A stretch of DNA of 64,000 bases, taken from positions 4,118,688 through 4,182,687 of the forward strand of contig NZ_JAGIOF010000001.1 in assembly GCF_017876535.1 (NCBI RefSeq), read 5' to 3'. The stretch is from Paeniglutamicibacter kerguelensis. GTDB lineage: Bacteria > Actinomycetota > Actinomycetes > Actinomycetales > Micrococcaceae. Shown in pieces: positions 7,624-16,955 of this stretch (positions are counted from its first letter, which is position 1; each line of letters opens with the position of its first letter). Below the pieces are notes generated by a model. It ran no database searches, had not been told where the DNA came from, and was given only the letters and a program-made list of their open reading frames with translations. Made by a program: the position numbers and the translations under genes.

Positions 7624-8756
7624 CAGCGCAGTTCCCTTTGCTTATTGATTTGCCGGGCGTTGTAAATCACGATGGGCATCACCATCAGGAAGAGAACCAC
7701 CGCAAACGCAGCCGAGCGGCCGCTCTCGAAGTTGCGAAATTGCGTATACATTTCATTGGCGATCACCGAGGTGTCGTTGGCCCCGGCGGTCATCGTCCGA
7801 ACGATGTCGAAGACCTTCAGCGAGGCAATTGAAATGGTCGTGAGGACAACCACGAGCGAGGAGCGGATGTTTGGCAGGGTCACGTTTGCGAAGCGCTGCC
7901 AGGCGTTGGCTCCGTCAAGTTCGGCGGCCTCGAGCTGTTCAATGGGTACGGCCTTGATCGCGGCCGAAAGAATCACCATGGCGAATCCCGTCTGGACCCA
8001 AATGAGCACGGCAATCAACGCCAGCGTGTTCCACGGTTCGACCTGCAGGAACTGGACGGGTTCGCCGCCCATCCAGACGATCAGCTGGTTGAAAAGACCG
8101 ATTTGGTCTTGGTCGGCGGGCCTGGCGGTGTATATGAAACGCCAAATGATCGAGGCGCCCACAAAGGATATGGCCATCGGCATGAACACCAGGATCTTGA
8201 AGAAGTTCTCGCCGCGGGACTTGTCAATGAACACGGCATAGGCCAGGCCGGCAATCGTTGAGAGGGCCGGTGCAAGCAGGACCCAGGCAACGGTGTTGAG
8301 CACCGTGCGGACGCCTTGGGGCTGGGTGAAGATCCAAATGAAATTCTCCAGTCCGACAAATTGGTCGCCGCGTGAATTCATGAAGGATTGGGCAGTTGTT
8401 TGGATGGTCGGGACGATGAGCCCTGCAACCAGAAGGATTGCCGCGGGGGAGAGAAAGCCGACGAGCTGGAAAAGGTGGCCCGCTCCGTGGCGGGAACGGT
8501 TGTCGAACCAGAACAACAGCAGGCCGAGGAATCCCGCACCGATGATCGCCCAGGTGTAGGAATCGAGGATGGCCACCATCCCCAACGGAAGAATCACGCA
8601 GGCAACCATGCGAATGATCGTGTATTTGCGCCCCGGTCGGGGTGCCAGTTCGATGAAGAAGAGCAACAAGCCAACAACAGCCAGGAACGCCCCGATGACC
8701 ACGGGGACCTGCACGAGCGACGGCAGGGTGCTTAGCCATTGGAGGAATGCAGACAT
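7623..8756 (-). CDS. Sugar ABC transporter permease (MalF/AglF type)
   Basis: The 377-residue subunit has extra N-terminal hydrophobic helices, roughly residues 10-110, before the six-helix permease core, as in AglF-type alpha-glucoside permeases. The EAA loop is EQLEAAELDGANAWQRFANVTLPN. A GTG at 8780 is in frame, but AAAGG lies at proper distance before the ATG ending at 8756, so the shorter form is chosen. It is preceded by the substrate-binding lipoprotein gene, 127 bases upstream, and overlaps the second permease gene. The spacer at 8757-8883 contains no obvious gene. Confidence 0.87.
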   Translation of the reverse strand: MSAFLQWLSTLPSLVQVPVVIGAFLAVVGLLLFFIELAPRPGRKYTIIRMVACVILPLGMVAILDSYTWAIIGAGFLGLLLFWFDNRSRHGAGHLFQLVGFLSPAAILLVAGLIVPTIQTTAQSFMNSRGDQFVGLENFIWIFTQPQGVRTVLNTVAWVLLAPALSTIAGLAYAVFIDKSRGENFFKILVFMPMAISFVGASIIWRFIYTARPADQDQIGLFNQLIVWMGGEPVQFLQVEPWNTLALIAVLIWVQTGFAMVILSAAIKAVPIEQLEAAELDGANAWQRFANVTLPNIRSSLVVVLTTISIASLKVFDIVRTMTAGANDTSVIANEMYTQFRNFESGRSAAFAVVLFLMVMPIVIYNARQINKQRELR

Positions 8757-8883
8757 TGGCTGCCTTTCGGGGGTCGACACGGCCGGTCACCTTCGGCCGT
8801 GTCCTGCAGTGGAGGGATCGTTTCGGCTGCATCGGCCCGGGCCGTCCCGCGAGGGAGCGCCCGGACCGAAGCGGTTCCGCAGG

Positions 8884-10227
8884 CTAGCTTGAAGGCCAGC
8901 CGCTTTCGATCTGATTGAGCACGGCGTCGGTGTCGGATCCGTTGATCCAATCGACCATGCCTTTCCAGAACGACCCGGCCCCGACGCTGCCCGGCATCAG
9001 GTCCGATGCGTCGAAGCGGAACGTGGTGTTTGGATCCTGCAACACCGCCACTGCTTCCTTCAGCAAGGGGTCTGATGCGTTGGCGGGATCCAAGCCCTTG
9101 TTGGCGCTGAGCACGCCGCCGAGTTTCACGCGGGAATTGGCCCAGTCTGCGCTGGCGAGGTACTCCTGGACCTTCACCACGGCGGGGTCGTCGCTGAAGG
9201 CGCCAACGATTTCGCCGCCGCCGGTGACTGATGACCCCTTGCCGTCCTTGGAAGGAAGGATGAATGCCCAGACATCCGCATCAGGCCCAACCGTTCCGCC
9301 GGCATCGGTGATGAAACCGCTGAAGAAGGATGCCTGGTGGTGCAGGCTGCAATCGCCCTTCACCAAGACGTTCGCAACGTCGCCGAATGCCGTGGCGTTG
9401 ATGGATGCAACGTCGCCGTAGCCTGCGTTGACGTACTTGGGATTCTTGAGGATCTTGCCCGCCTCCTCAAAAGCGGCTTTGATTTGCGGATCCGTGAATT
9501 TCACGCCGTTGGCAACCCACTGGTCGTAGACGTCTTTGCCCGACTCGCGCAGCACCAGGTCTTCGACCCAGTCGGTGCCGGGCCAGCCCGTGGCGTCGCC
9601 CGAGCCGAACCCGGCACACCAGGGGGCCTTGCCCTTGTCTGCTTCGATTTTTGCCGTGAGGTCCAACACGCCCTGCCAGGTGGTTGGAATCTCCCAGCCC
9701 TTTTCCTTGAATTCCTTGGGTGAATACCAAACCCAACCCTTGACGCTTGCCATGAGCGGCGCGCCATACAGCGTGCCCTTGACGGTGCCGTAGGCAGCCC
9801 AGTCATCGGACCAGCCCGATGCCACGTTGGCTGCGACGCCGGCCGGTGCAGGTTTGAGGAAGCCTCGGGTTGCCAGGTCGCCGAGCAACCCGGGCTGGGG
9901 GAAGATGGCCAAATCAGGGGCATTTCCGCCCTGTGCGCGCACGGCGATCTGGGTTTCGAATTCCTTGGAGGACTCGTACTTGATGTCGATGTTGTTTTCC
10001 TTGGCCCAATCGGCCCAGGACTGTTCAAGCAACTTGGCTTCGGCGTCGGCAATGGTGCCGTAGATTGTCACCTCCGACTTCTCTGTCGGGGTTCCGCCCG
10101 TTGCCGTTCCTGCGCTGGTTGTAGCTGCAGGAACGCCCGGTCCTCCGCCGCAGCCGCTCAGTGCCAGGACAGCAACGCCCGCAGCCGCCATCAAAGCAAT
10201 AAATCGTCCGTGTCGTGATCTGCTCAT
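8884..10227 (-). CDS. Sugar ABC transporter substrate-binding lipoprotein (AglE-like)
   Basis: The 447-residue protein carries a lipoprotein signal: a basic MSRSRHGR start, a hydrophobic core and the lipobox LALSGC, with the mature Cys near residue 27. A small-residue linker leads into a family 1 solute-binding domain (QGGNAPDLAIFPQPGLLGDL and later segments). It should capture an oligosaccharide outside the membrane and deliver it to the two permeases. The start is set by GGAGG four bases before the ATG ending at 10227; open frame continues upstream but runs into the promoter region. Trehalose, maltose or a related alpha-glucoside is likely because the divergent gene encodes a GH65 phosphorylase. 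Confidence 0.87.
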   Translation of the reverse strand: MSRSRHGRFIALMAAAGVAVLALSGCGGGPGVPAATTSAGTATGGTPTEKSEVTIYGTIADAEAKLLEQSWADWAKENNIDIKYESSKEFETQIAVRAQGGNAPDLAIFPQPGLLGDLATRGFLKPAPAGVAANVASGWSDDWAAYGTVKGTLYGAPLMASVKGWVWYSPKEFKEKGWEIPTTWQGVLDLTAKIEADKGKAPWCAGFGSGDATGWPGTDWVEDLVLRESGKDVYDQWVANGVKFTDPQIKAAFEEAGKILKNPKYVNAGYGDVASINATAFGDVANVLVKGDCSLHHQASFFSGFITDAGGTVGPDADVWAFILPSKDGKGSSVTGGGEIVGAFSDDPAVVKVQEYLASADWANSRVKLGGVLSANKGLDPANASDPLLKEAVAVLQDPNTTFRFDASDLMPGSVGAGSFWKGMVDWINGSDTDAVLNQIESGWPSS

Positions 10228-10696
10228 GAATCCTCCATTCCGTTGGATGGAGAGAGCCTCCATCCACTGCGTAAGGAAGGGAACTTTGTTCCGTGCCATG
10301 CTGTCGATGGTGTCGGTCCGCGGGGAACGCAATGCCGTCCGCAAGCAGCCGGCCCAACTGGATTTAGTTCCAAACCCCATGAATAAAAGCGCTTGACCTG
10401 CATATATGGAAGCACTTCTGGTGCCAATGATGCAGAGCGGTGGCCGGCAATGCAAGGGTTGTTGCAGACACGAAAGGATAACTACGGAGAAACGTTTTGA
10501 CAGCATTGCCCAAGGCATCGTCAATCATTCATCGAAATTTCAGGACCATTGCAGTAATTTTGTGCCTCGCGCACAGCGCGTGTGGTTAGGCTTGGCCTAC
10601 CTCCGATTCGAGGGCCCTCGGGTATTCCTTGACTTGTGGATCGCGTGATTCTAGCGTTCGAGGTGCTTCGATCGACACGGAACGGATGATCTCAAT
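10228..10696. promoter_or_regulatory. Divergent control region of the sugar uptake genes with LacI-type operator-like sites
   Basis: This 469-base gap separates the importer genes (leftward) from the HAD-GH65 gene (rightward) and has no credible ORF. It contains two short palindromes in matching context: AAGCGCTT at 10387-10394 inside ATAAAAGCGCTTGACC, and AAACGTTT at 10490-10497 inside GAGAAACGTTTTGACA. Central CG with A/T-rich arms is the style of LacI/GalR-family operators and of cre sites. Both are followed on the plus strand by TTGAC, which could be part of -35 boxes. A local LacI regulator gene is not in the window. Confidence 0.5.
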
Positions 10697-13600
10697 ATGC
10701 GTGAACCCTTCACACCCGCCGTGCCATATCGGCATCGGGACTTCAAGGCTGTTCTCTTTGATTTGGATGGGGTCTTAACGCCCACGGCCGAGGTCCACCG
10801 AGAAGCCTGGCAGCAGTTGTTTGATGAATTCTTCACCGCGTTGGGCGAGACGCGGGCCTACACCGAGGAAGACTACTTCGCCCTTGTGGACGGACGTCCG
10901 CGCTATGAGGGCGTGGCCGCGGTACTGAAGGACCGCGGCATCGAATTGCCGTGGGGGCATGAAACCGACGCCCCGGGGCAGTCATCGGTTTGTTCGCTGG
11001 GCAATCGCAAGAACGACGTTTTCCGTGCCATTCTGCACGAACAAGGCATTGAACCGTATCCGGGCTCGCTGGACTACCTGCGGCAGATCCAGGAAGCCGG
11101 CCTGGACGTTGCGGTCGTGTCTTCATCACGGAACGCCGAAGACGTTCTGGAAGCCGCAGGCCTGCGCAATGAATTCAGTGTTGTGCTCGGCGGGCTCCAG
11201 GCATCCGAACGTGGCCTGCCGGGAAAGCCTGCCCCTGATACATTCCAAGCGGCAGCCCTTGACCTTGGCTGGTCCGTTAACGAATGCGTGGTCATTGAGG
11301 ATGCCATTTCCGGTGTCCAGGCGGGCGCCGCGGGCGGTTTCGGGTTGGTGGTGGGCGTTGCCCGCGACCAGCCCGCAGAAGCGCTTCGCGAGGCCGGCGC
11401 CGATGTGGTGGTTGCCGACCTCAGCGAGCTTGTTGGCAAAAGAGCCAGGGATGCCTGGAACCTGGACGCGTGGTCCTATAGCCGAGAGCATCCCCGACCC
11501 GCCGACCCTTCCGTAGAACAGACCGTTTTCGCCCTGGGCAACGGCTTTCTGGGCATGCGCGGGGATTCGCTGGGAATCGGCGATTGCGTCAAGGGGATGT
11601 TCATCAACGGACTTCACGAGACATGGAAAATCCGCCATGCCGAGTCCGCCTTCGGCCTGGCGGAAACCGGGCAGACGATGGTTGCCGCGCCCGACGCCAG
11701 AACCGTTCGCGTGTACATCAACGACGAAGCCCTGGAAGTCGGACGGACCGAAATCCTGAAGGACGATCTCCGGCTGGATTTCAAGGACGGAACGCTTATT
11801 TCCGATACCCTGTGGCGCACGGCGGAGGGCCATCGCGTCTCCGTGCGGACCCGCAGCATGGTGTCATTCTCCGAACGCCACCTGGCCTTGTTCCGCATCA
11901 GCGTCAGGTTGCTCGATGCCCCGGCACACGTCTTTGTGCAGTCCGCAGTGATCGGTCAGGCCACGGGAACCCCGGTGATCACTCCGGCCGAGGCAGACGC
12001 GGGTGAAATCGCCTTCGATCCTCGGAAAAAGGAAGAAAGCGGAGAAGAAAGCCTTCAGCCGGGCGGCACCTACGACGACGGGGAGATCGAGGCCCTCAGC
12101 TACTACGTCAAGGGATCAAACATGTCCGTGGCAACGGCGATTCAACACGTCGTCAGGGTCGCGGGCGGCGATCCGGAAATCGAGAAAACCCACGTAGTCG
12201 CCGATGCCAAGGCGGAATGCAATGTTTCGGTCTATCTGGACCGGGACCAGGCGCTGCACATGGATAAATTCGCCTCGTACCATAGCTCGCGCCGGCACAC
12301 CGCGGAGGAAATGACCACCAGGTGCGTCCGGGCGCTGAAGCACCTGGTGCCGCGCGGAGCCGACGAACTTTTTTGGAAACAACGCGAATTCCTGGGCGAG
12401 TTTTGGTCACATGCCGATGTCGTGGTGGACGCCGATCCGCTGCTGCAACGAGCGATCCGCTGGAATCTCTTCCAATTGGCGCAAGCCTCGGCCCGCGCCG
12501 ACGGCATGGGGATCTCCGCCAAGGGCGTATCCGGGGACGGCTATAGCGGTCACTATTTCTGGGACACGGAAATCTATGTGCTTCCGTTCCTGACCTATAC
12601 CAACCCGCAGTGGGCCCGCAACGCACTGAGGGCCCGGGTGAGCATGATTCCGGCCGCGCGCCGGCGCGCCGCAACGCTCAACGAGCACGGCATCCTCTTC
12701 CCGTGGCGCACCATCAACGGCGAGGAAGCCAGTGCCTACTATCCCGCGGGAACGGCGCAGTATCACATCAACGCGGACGTGGTTTATTCATTGGCAAGGT
12801 ATGTGCGGGCCAGCGGCGACTCCGGCCTGATGCTCAACGGCGGCGCCGAAATCGCCGTGGAGACGGCACGGCTTTGGAGCTCCCTGGGTTTCTGGCGCGA
12901 CAGCTCCGACGGGCCCAGCTTCCACATCCACGGAGTGACGGGCCCCGACGAATACACCGCCGTGGTCAACGACAACACCTTCACCAACGTCATGGCCCGC
13001 TTCAACCTGCACTATGCGGTGCGGCTCATGGGATACCTGGCCGAGGAGTTCCCCGAGGACCATGCGCGGATCACCGGGGAGCTTTCCCTGACCCAGGACG
13101 AAATCGACCAATGGCTCCGGGCCGCGGACGCCATGCACATCCCGTTCTCCGAATCGGTGGGAATCCACCCGCAGGATGCAGGATTCCTCAACCGCGAGGT
13201 GTGGGACGTGACGGGAACCCCGGCCGAGCACCGCCCCCTGCTGCTGCACTACCACCCGCTGGTGATCTACCGGTTCCAGGTGCTGAAGCAGGCCGACACG
13301 GTGATGGCGTTGTGGCTGCGCTCCTCGGACTTCAGCGACGAAGAAAAACTGGCTGACTTCGACTACTACGACCCGCTGACCACCGGGGATTCAACGCTTT
13401 CGGCCACGGTTCAGTCCATCCTGGCGGCCGAAGTCGGATACCGGGACTTGGCCTACGAGTACTTTGAGCATGCCCTGAACGTGGACCTGGAAAATCTGCA
13501 CGGAAATACCGCGGACGGGGTGCACGTGGCCTCCACCGGCGGCGTCTGGGCGGCCCTGGTCTATGGATTCGGCGGACTGCGCGACGACACGGGGGAGCTG

Positions 13601-13960
13601 CGGTTCGACCCCAGGCTGCCGGTCGGCTGGAATGCCTTGCAGTTTTCCCTGCGGTGGCGCGAAAACGAGGTCCGGTTCCGGGTGGAGCCTGATGTTTTCA
13701 CGGCGGAACTCACGGCCGAAACGATCGACAGCGAATTGCCGGTGACGTTCTTCCTGCGGGGCACGGAGTACGCCCTGACGCGGGAATCGCCGCTCCTGTG
13801 CATCCCGCTGCAGGGTCAGGGGCCTTTGCTGGAGGGCGCGCCCAGCATCGACTCGGTCTTTGCCATGCAGCGGGAGGACGGCTCGCCGCTGACCTCCAGC
13901 ATCAAGAAGCTGACGCATGAAGAGGAGCTCCAGGCCGAGCCGCCGATCGTTGTCACCTGA
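10697..13960 (+). CDS. Beta-phosphoglucomutase (HAD) fused to GH65 disaccharide phosphorylase
   Basis: This 1087-residue protein has two enzymes in one chain. Residues about 15-245 are a HAD/beta-phosphoglucomutase domain with FDLDGVLTP (Asp22 nucleophile, Asp24 acid/base), VVSSSRN and VIEDAISGVQAG. Residues about 260-1060 are a GH65 phosphorylase with FALGNGFLGMRGD, FWDTEIYVLPFL, TGPDEYT holding the likely general acid Glu752, and ASTGGVW near the phosphate site. The expected reaction is phosphorolysis of an alpha-glucosyl disaccharide to beta-glucose-1-phosphate plus glucose, followed by conversion to glucose-6-phosphate by the HAD domain. Mycobacteria carry these as separate adjacent genes. 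The substrate could be trehalose, maltose, nigerose or kojibiose. Confidence 0.9.
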   Translation: MREPFTPAVPYRHRDFKAVLFDLDGVLTPTAEVHREAWQQLFDEFFTALGETRAYTEEDYFALVDGRPRYEGVAAVLKDRGIELPWGHETDAPGQSSVCSLGNRKNDVFRAILHEQGIEPYPGSLDYLRQIQEAGLDVAVVSSSRNAEDVLEAAGLRNEFSVVLGGLQASERGLPGKPAPDTFQAAALDLGWSVNECVVIEDAISGVQAGAAGGFGLVVGVARDQPAEALREAGADVVVADLSELVGKRARDAWNLDAWSYSREHPRPADPSVEQTVFALGNGFLGMRGDSLGIGDCVKGMFINGLHETWKIRHAESAFGLAETGQTMVAAPDARTVRVYINDEALEVGRTEILKDDLRLDFKDGTLISDTLWRTAEGHRVSVRTRSMVSFSERHLALFRISVRLLDAPAHVFVQSAVIGQATGTPVITPAEADAGEIAFDPRKKEESGEESLQPGGTYDDGEIEALSYYVKGSNMSVATAIQHVVRVAGGDPEIEKTHVVADAKAECNVSVYLDRDQALHMDKFASYHSSRRHTAEEMTTRCVRALKHLVPRGADELFWKQREFLGEFWSHADVVVDADPLLQRAIRWNLFQLAQASARADGMGISAKGVSGDGYSGHYFWDTEIYVLPFLTYTNPQWARNALRARVSMIPAARRRAATLNEHGILFPWRTINGEEASAYYPAGTAQYHINADVVYSLARYVRASGDSGLMLNGGAEIAVETARLWSSLGFWRDSSDGPSFHIHGVTGPDEYTAVVNDNTFTNVMARFNLHYAVRLMGYLAEEFPEDHARITGELSLTQDEIDQWLRAADAMHIPFSESVGIHPQDAGFLNREVWDVTGTPAEHRPLLLHYHPLVIYRFQVLKQADTVMALWLRSSDFSDEEKLADFDYYDPLTTGDSTLSATVQSILAAEVGYRDLAYEYFEHALNVDLENLHGNTADGVHVASTGGVWAALVYGFGGLRDDTGELRFDPRLPVGWNALQFSLRWRENEVRFRVEPDVFTAELTAETIDSELPVTFFLRGTEYALTRESPLLCIPLQGQGPLLEGAPSIDSVFAMQREDGSPLTSSIKKLTHEEELQAEPPIVVT

Positions 13961-14002
13961 TCACAGCATCATTTGCGGACCGCGGGTGGCCGGCAAAACG
14001 CT

Positions 14003-14046
14003 AGAAGCCCGGCGAAAAGGCCAAGAGGAACTTTCGCCGGGCTTCT
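14003..14046. terminator. Bidirectional hairpin between convergent genes
   Basis: A perfect 15-bp stem (14003-14017 with 14032-14046) with a 14-base loop lies between the converging HAD-GH65 and NCS2 permease genes. T-rich sequence follows on the right (CGTTTAT), and the stem itself supplies AAA/TTT ends, so it could stop transcription from both sides. Confidence 0.75.
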
Positions 14047-14059
14047 CGTTTATGCGTGG

Positions 14060-15382
14060 TCAGCCGATCTTCGAGTGGGTGGCGCCGCCGATTTCCTCGA
14101 TGTCGGTGGGCTCCGTGCCGCGGGCACGGGCGATGGTGCGCATCAGGTGGAAGACCACAAGCGTCGCGATGGTGCCCAGGGCGATGCCGCCGAGCTGGAC
14201 CGAACCGATCTCCAGGTACGTGGTGATGGCGATGGCAATGATCAGGCCGGTTCCCGCGGTCATCAGGTTGATCGGGTTGGAGAAGTCGACCTTGTTCTGC
14301 ACCCAGAGGCGCGCGCCGATGACGCCGATCATGCCGTAGAGCACGATGCCCGCGCCGCCGGAAACACCTGCCGGAATGGTGTTGATGACGGCGCCGAACT
14401 TCGGGAAGAAGGCCACCGCGATGGCCACGAAGCCGGCCACCCAGTAGGCGGCGGTCGAGTACACGCGGGAGGAAGCCATGACGCCGATGTTTTCGGCGTA
14501 GGTGGTGGTGCCCGAACCGCCGCCGAAGCCGGCGAGCATCGTCGCCGCGCCGTCTGCCATGAGGGCGCGTCCGTTGACGTCGTCGAGGTCGCGGCCGGTC
14601 ATCAGGCCGACGGTCTTCACGTGGCCGATGTTTTCGGCGATCAGGACGAACACCACGGGCAGGAAGACCAACAGCGTCTCGAGGTGGAAGGTCGGGGTGG
14701 TGAAGGCGGGAAGGCCGAACACCGCGGCCTCCCCGATCGGCGCGAAGTCGACCTGGCCCTGGGCCAACGCCACCAGATAGCCAACGACCAGGCCGACGAG
14801 GATCGACAGGCGGCCCAGCAGGCCCTTGAACAGCACCGCCGAGACGGCAATGGCCAGCACGGTGCTGAACGTGGTCAGCGGGAACTCCTGCATCGGCTTG
14901 AGCGTCGCCGAGGCCAGGTTCAAGCCGATCAGCGCCACGATGGTGCCCATGACCACCGGGGGCATCAACGCGTGGATCCATCCCGTGCCCGACTTCTGGA
15001 CGATCAGCCCGATGACGAACAGTGCGGCACCCGAAACCACGATCCCGCCCAGCGCGCCGGCCATGCCGTAGCCGGAGGCCATGGCGGCGGACACCGGGGC
15101 AAGGAAGGCAAAGGAAGAACCCAGGTAGCTTGGCACCCGGCCGGCGGTGATGACCAGGAACAGGAGGGTGCCGACGCCGGAGAAGAACAGCGTGGTGGTC
15201 GCCGGGAAACCGGTGATGGCCGGGACCAGGACCGTGGAACCGAACATGGCCATGACATGCTGCACGCCGATGGAGATGGTCTGCGGCCAATGCAGGCGCT
15301 CGTCGGGAGCAACCACCGTCCCGGGAGTAATGGTCTTGCCGTTGCCGTGCAGTTTCCAGCCAATGCCGAATCGGTTGCTCAT
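14060..15382 (-). CDS. Uracil/xanthine permease, NCS2 family
   Basis: This 440-residue membrane protein belongs to the nucleobase-cation symporter-2 family (UraA/PyrP group), which imports uracil or xanthine with protons. About 12-14 hydrophobic segments are visible, with family motifs HVMAMFGSTVLVP in the first helices, the substrate-site strand around VLIAENIGHVKTVG, and GFGGGSGTTTYAENIG. The ATG ending at 15382 is preferred because GGAAGG stands five bases before it. A further 14 codons of open frame lie upstream but overlap a large hairpin. Uracil is the likelier substrate from the AENIGHVK context, but xanthine cannot be excluded. Confidence 0.87.
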   Translation of the reverse strand: MSNRFGIGWKLHGNGKTITPGTVVAPDERLHWPQTISIGVQHVMAMFGSTVLVPAITGFPATTTLFFSGVGTLLFLVITAGRVPSYLGSSFAFLAPVSAAMASGYGMAGALGGIVVSGAALFVIGLIVQKSGTGWIHALMPPVVMGTIVALIGLNLASATLKPMQEFPLTTFSTVLAIAVSAVLFKGLLGRLSILVGLVVGYLVALAQGQVDFAPIGEAAVFGLPAFTTPTFHLETLLVFLPVVFVLIAENIGHVKTVGLMTGRDLDDVNGRALMADGAATMLAGFGGGSGTTTYAENIGVMASSRVYSTAAYWVAGFVAIAVAFFPKFGAVINTIPAGVSGGAGIVLYGMIGVIGARLWVQNKVDFSNPINLMTAGTGLIIAIAITTYLEIGSVQLGGIALGTIATLVVFHLMRTIARARGTEPTDIEEIGGATHSKIG

Positions 15383-15417
15383 GGGTGCCTTCCGGGCGCG
15401 AGAGTTCAAGATGAGTG

Positions 15418-15468
15418 ATGCCAAACGGGTTTCACGTGGAACGAAATACGTTGAAACCCGTTTGGCAT
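15418..15468. terminator. Large hairpin between the thiamine operon and the NCS2 gene
   Basis: Arms 15419-15434 and 15452-15467 are perfectly complementary over 16 bases, with one further A-T pair outside and a 17-base loop. It lies between the stop of thiD/tenA (15474) and the start of the permease (15382), both leftward. There is little T-tract on the leftward exit, so it may be a terminator for the thiamine operon, a processing site, or a leader element of the permease mRNA. The left arm and loop include GTTTCACGTGGAAC, close to a ParB site. Confidence 0.55.
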
Positions 15469-15473
15469 TTTAC

Positions 15474-16955
15474 TCACTTGGTTCCGTGATCGACACCTTG
15501 CCGGTCGGCGGCCGTCTGCGCGAAGAAGTACAGCTCGTGGGCGCTTGATGCCTCGAATGCCTTCCACATGTTCGTGCGCGTCCGTTGGTCCGCCGCGTCG
15601 AAGAGCACCCGGGCAACCTCGATGGCCTGGGCCGTCGACTTGTCGAACTCGGGGGAGGAATAGGTGGCCAGCCAGTCGTTGTACGGGTGGGAGTCGTGGT
15701 TTGCCGCGGCGAGCCGCGAACCGACGTCCTGGTAGATCCAGAAACACGGAAGCAGGGCGGCAACCAGCACCGCGTAGTCGTTGGAGCACGACACCAAGTG
15801 GTTCAGGTAGGCGGTGGTTGTGGCGCTGGGTTCCGGAACCCGTTCCTCCAGCCGCCCGCGGTGCAGCTTGAGCTCCTCCTCCAGGCAGCCGCTCGCATTC
15901 GCCGCCCAGAACCGCTGGTCCTCGGTGGTCGGCGCCAGCTCAGAGGCCCGCGACATGACCCGCGCGTAGGTGCGCAGGTACAGGGCGTCCTGCCCCAGGT
16001 AGTCCTCGAAGTCCGCGCGCCCCAGCGTGCCGTCCTTCAGCCCGCGGATGAATGCAAGGCCGTCGATTCCGCTGCGGATGGATTCGATGGCTTCCCACCA
16101 CAGCCACATCGAGTCGTTGGCGGTCGCCAGCGGTGCGCCGGCCCAGAGCTGGCCCAGGTGGTTGACCGGGCCGTGCCCGCTGCCGACCCGCAACTGGTCC
16201 GCTCCGGCGATCGCCGCTGTCAGCCACCGCTTGGACGCGGTGAGCGACTGGACCCAGTCGCCGGTCCGTGCGTAGAACGTTGCCAGGGCCGAGGAGAAGG
16301 AACACCCGGTGCCGTGGGTGTTCCCGGTGTCCAGGCGCGGGGAGACGACCTCGTGCAGCACCCCGTCGGCATCGATCAGCGCATCGGGGCAGTCCGAGCC
16401 GGCCAGGTGGCCGCCCTTGGCCAGCACCAGCACCGAATATGTTGCGGCGACCTGCCTGGCCTGGATGACGACTTCCTCCCAGGTCGTTGCGGCCTCCGCG
16501 CGGGCGATGACGGCAAGCTCAGGGATGTTCGGGGTCAGCACGTCGGCGTGTTCCATGAGCCGGCGCAGGGCGTCCTCGGCATCGGCGTCGAGCAGCCGGT
16601 CCCCGCTGGTCGCGATCATCACCGGGTCAAGGACCACCGGAACCGGGGAGGAGAGGCGCACTGCGGCAAGCCAGTCGGTAAGCGTTCCGATGATGCCTGC
16701 GTTGGCCAGCATGCCGATCTTGATGGCATCGATGGCGATGTCGTCGGACACCGCAAGCAGTTGTTCGTTCAGGAATGGCGCCGGCGGCACGTGGACGGCC
16801 CGCACCCCGTGGGTGTTCTGGGCCGTGAGCGCGCTGACGACGGCCATTCCGTAGCCGCCGCAGGCGGCAATCGATTTCAGGTCAGCCTGGATGCCGGCGC
16901 CGCCGGAGGGGTCGGAACCCGCAATGGACAGGATGTTCTTGATGTCTTGGCTCAT
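15474..16955 (-). CDS. thiD: ThiD-TenA fusion: HMP(-P) kinase plus thiaminase II
   Basis: This 493-residue bifunctional protein has an N-terminal ThiD domain (about 1-265), with SIAGSDPSGGAGIQADLK at the start, PVVLDPVMIATSG, and the anion-hole motif GTGCSFSSALA. It phosphorylates hydroxymethylpyrimidine twice. The C-terminal part (about 280-493) is a TenA/thiaminase II domain that recovers the pyrimidine from damaged thiamine; CSNDYAVLVAALLPCFWIY includes the conserved active-site Cys, and EASSAHELYFF ends the domain. It starts 4 bases inside the end of thiE. The fusion joins two salvage steps and is known in actinobacteria. Confidence 0.9.
   Translation of the reverse strand: MSQDIKNILSIAGSDPSGGAGIQADLKSIAACGGYGMAVVSALTAQNTHGVRAVHVPPAPFLNEQLLAVSDDIAIDAIKIGMLANAGIIGTLTDWLAAVRLSSPVPVVLDPVMIATSGDRLLDADAEDALRRLMEHADVLTPNIPELAVIARAEAATTWEEVVIQARQVAATYSVLVLAKGGHLAGSDCPDALIDADGVLHEVVSPRLDTGNTHGTGCSFSSALATFYARTGDWVQSLTASKRWLTAAIAGADQLRVGSGHGPVNHLGQLWAGAPLATANDSMWLWWEAIESIRSGIDGLAFIRGLKDGTLGRADFEDYLGQDALYLRTYARVMSRASELAPTTEDQRFWAANASGCLEEELKLHRGRLEERVPEPSATTTAYLNHLVSCSNDYAVLVAALLPCFWIYQDVGSRLAAANHDSHPYNDWLATYSSPEFDKSTAQAIEVARVLFDAADQRTRTNMWKAFEASSAHELYFFAQTAADRQGVDHGTK

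Noticed and set aside
13973-15418. Long frames on the plus strand and a second minus-strand frame over the NCS2 permease
   Set aside because: The permease frame has all the family motifs and hydrophobic pattern; the others are His/Arg/Asp-rich shadows.
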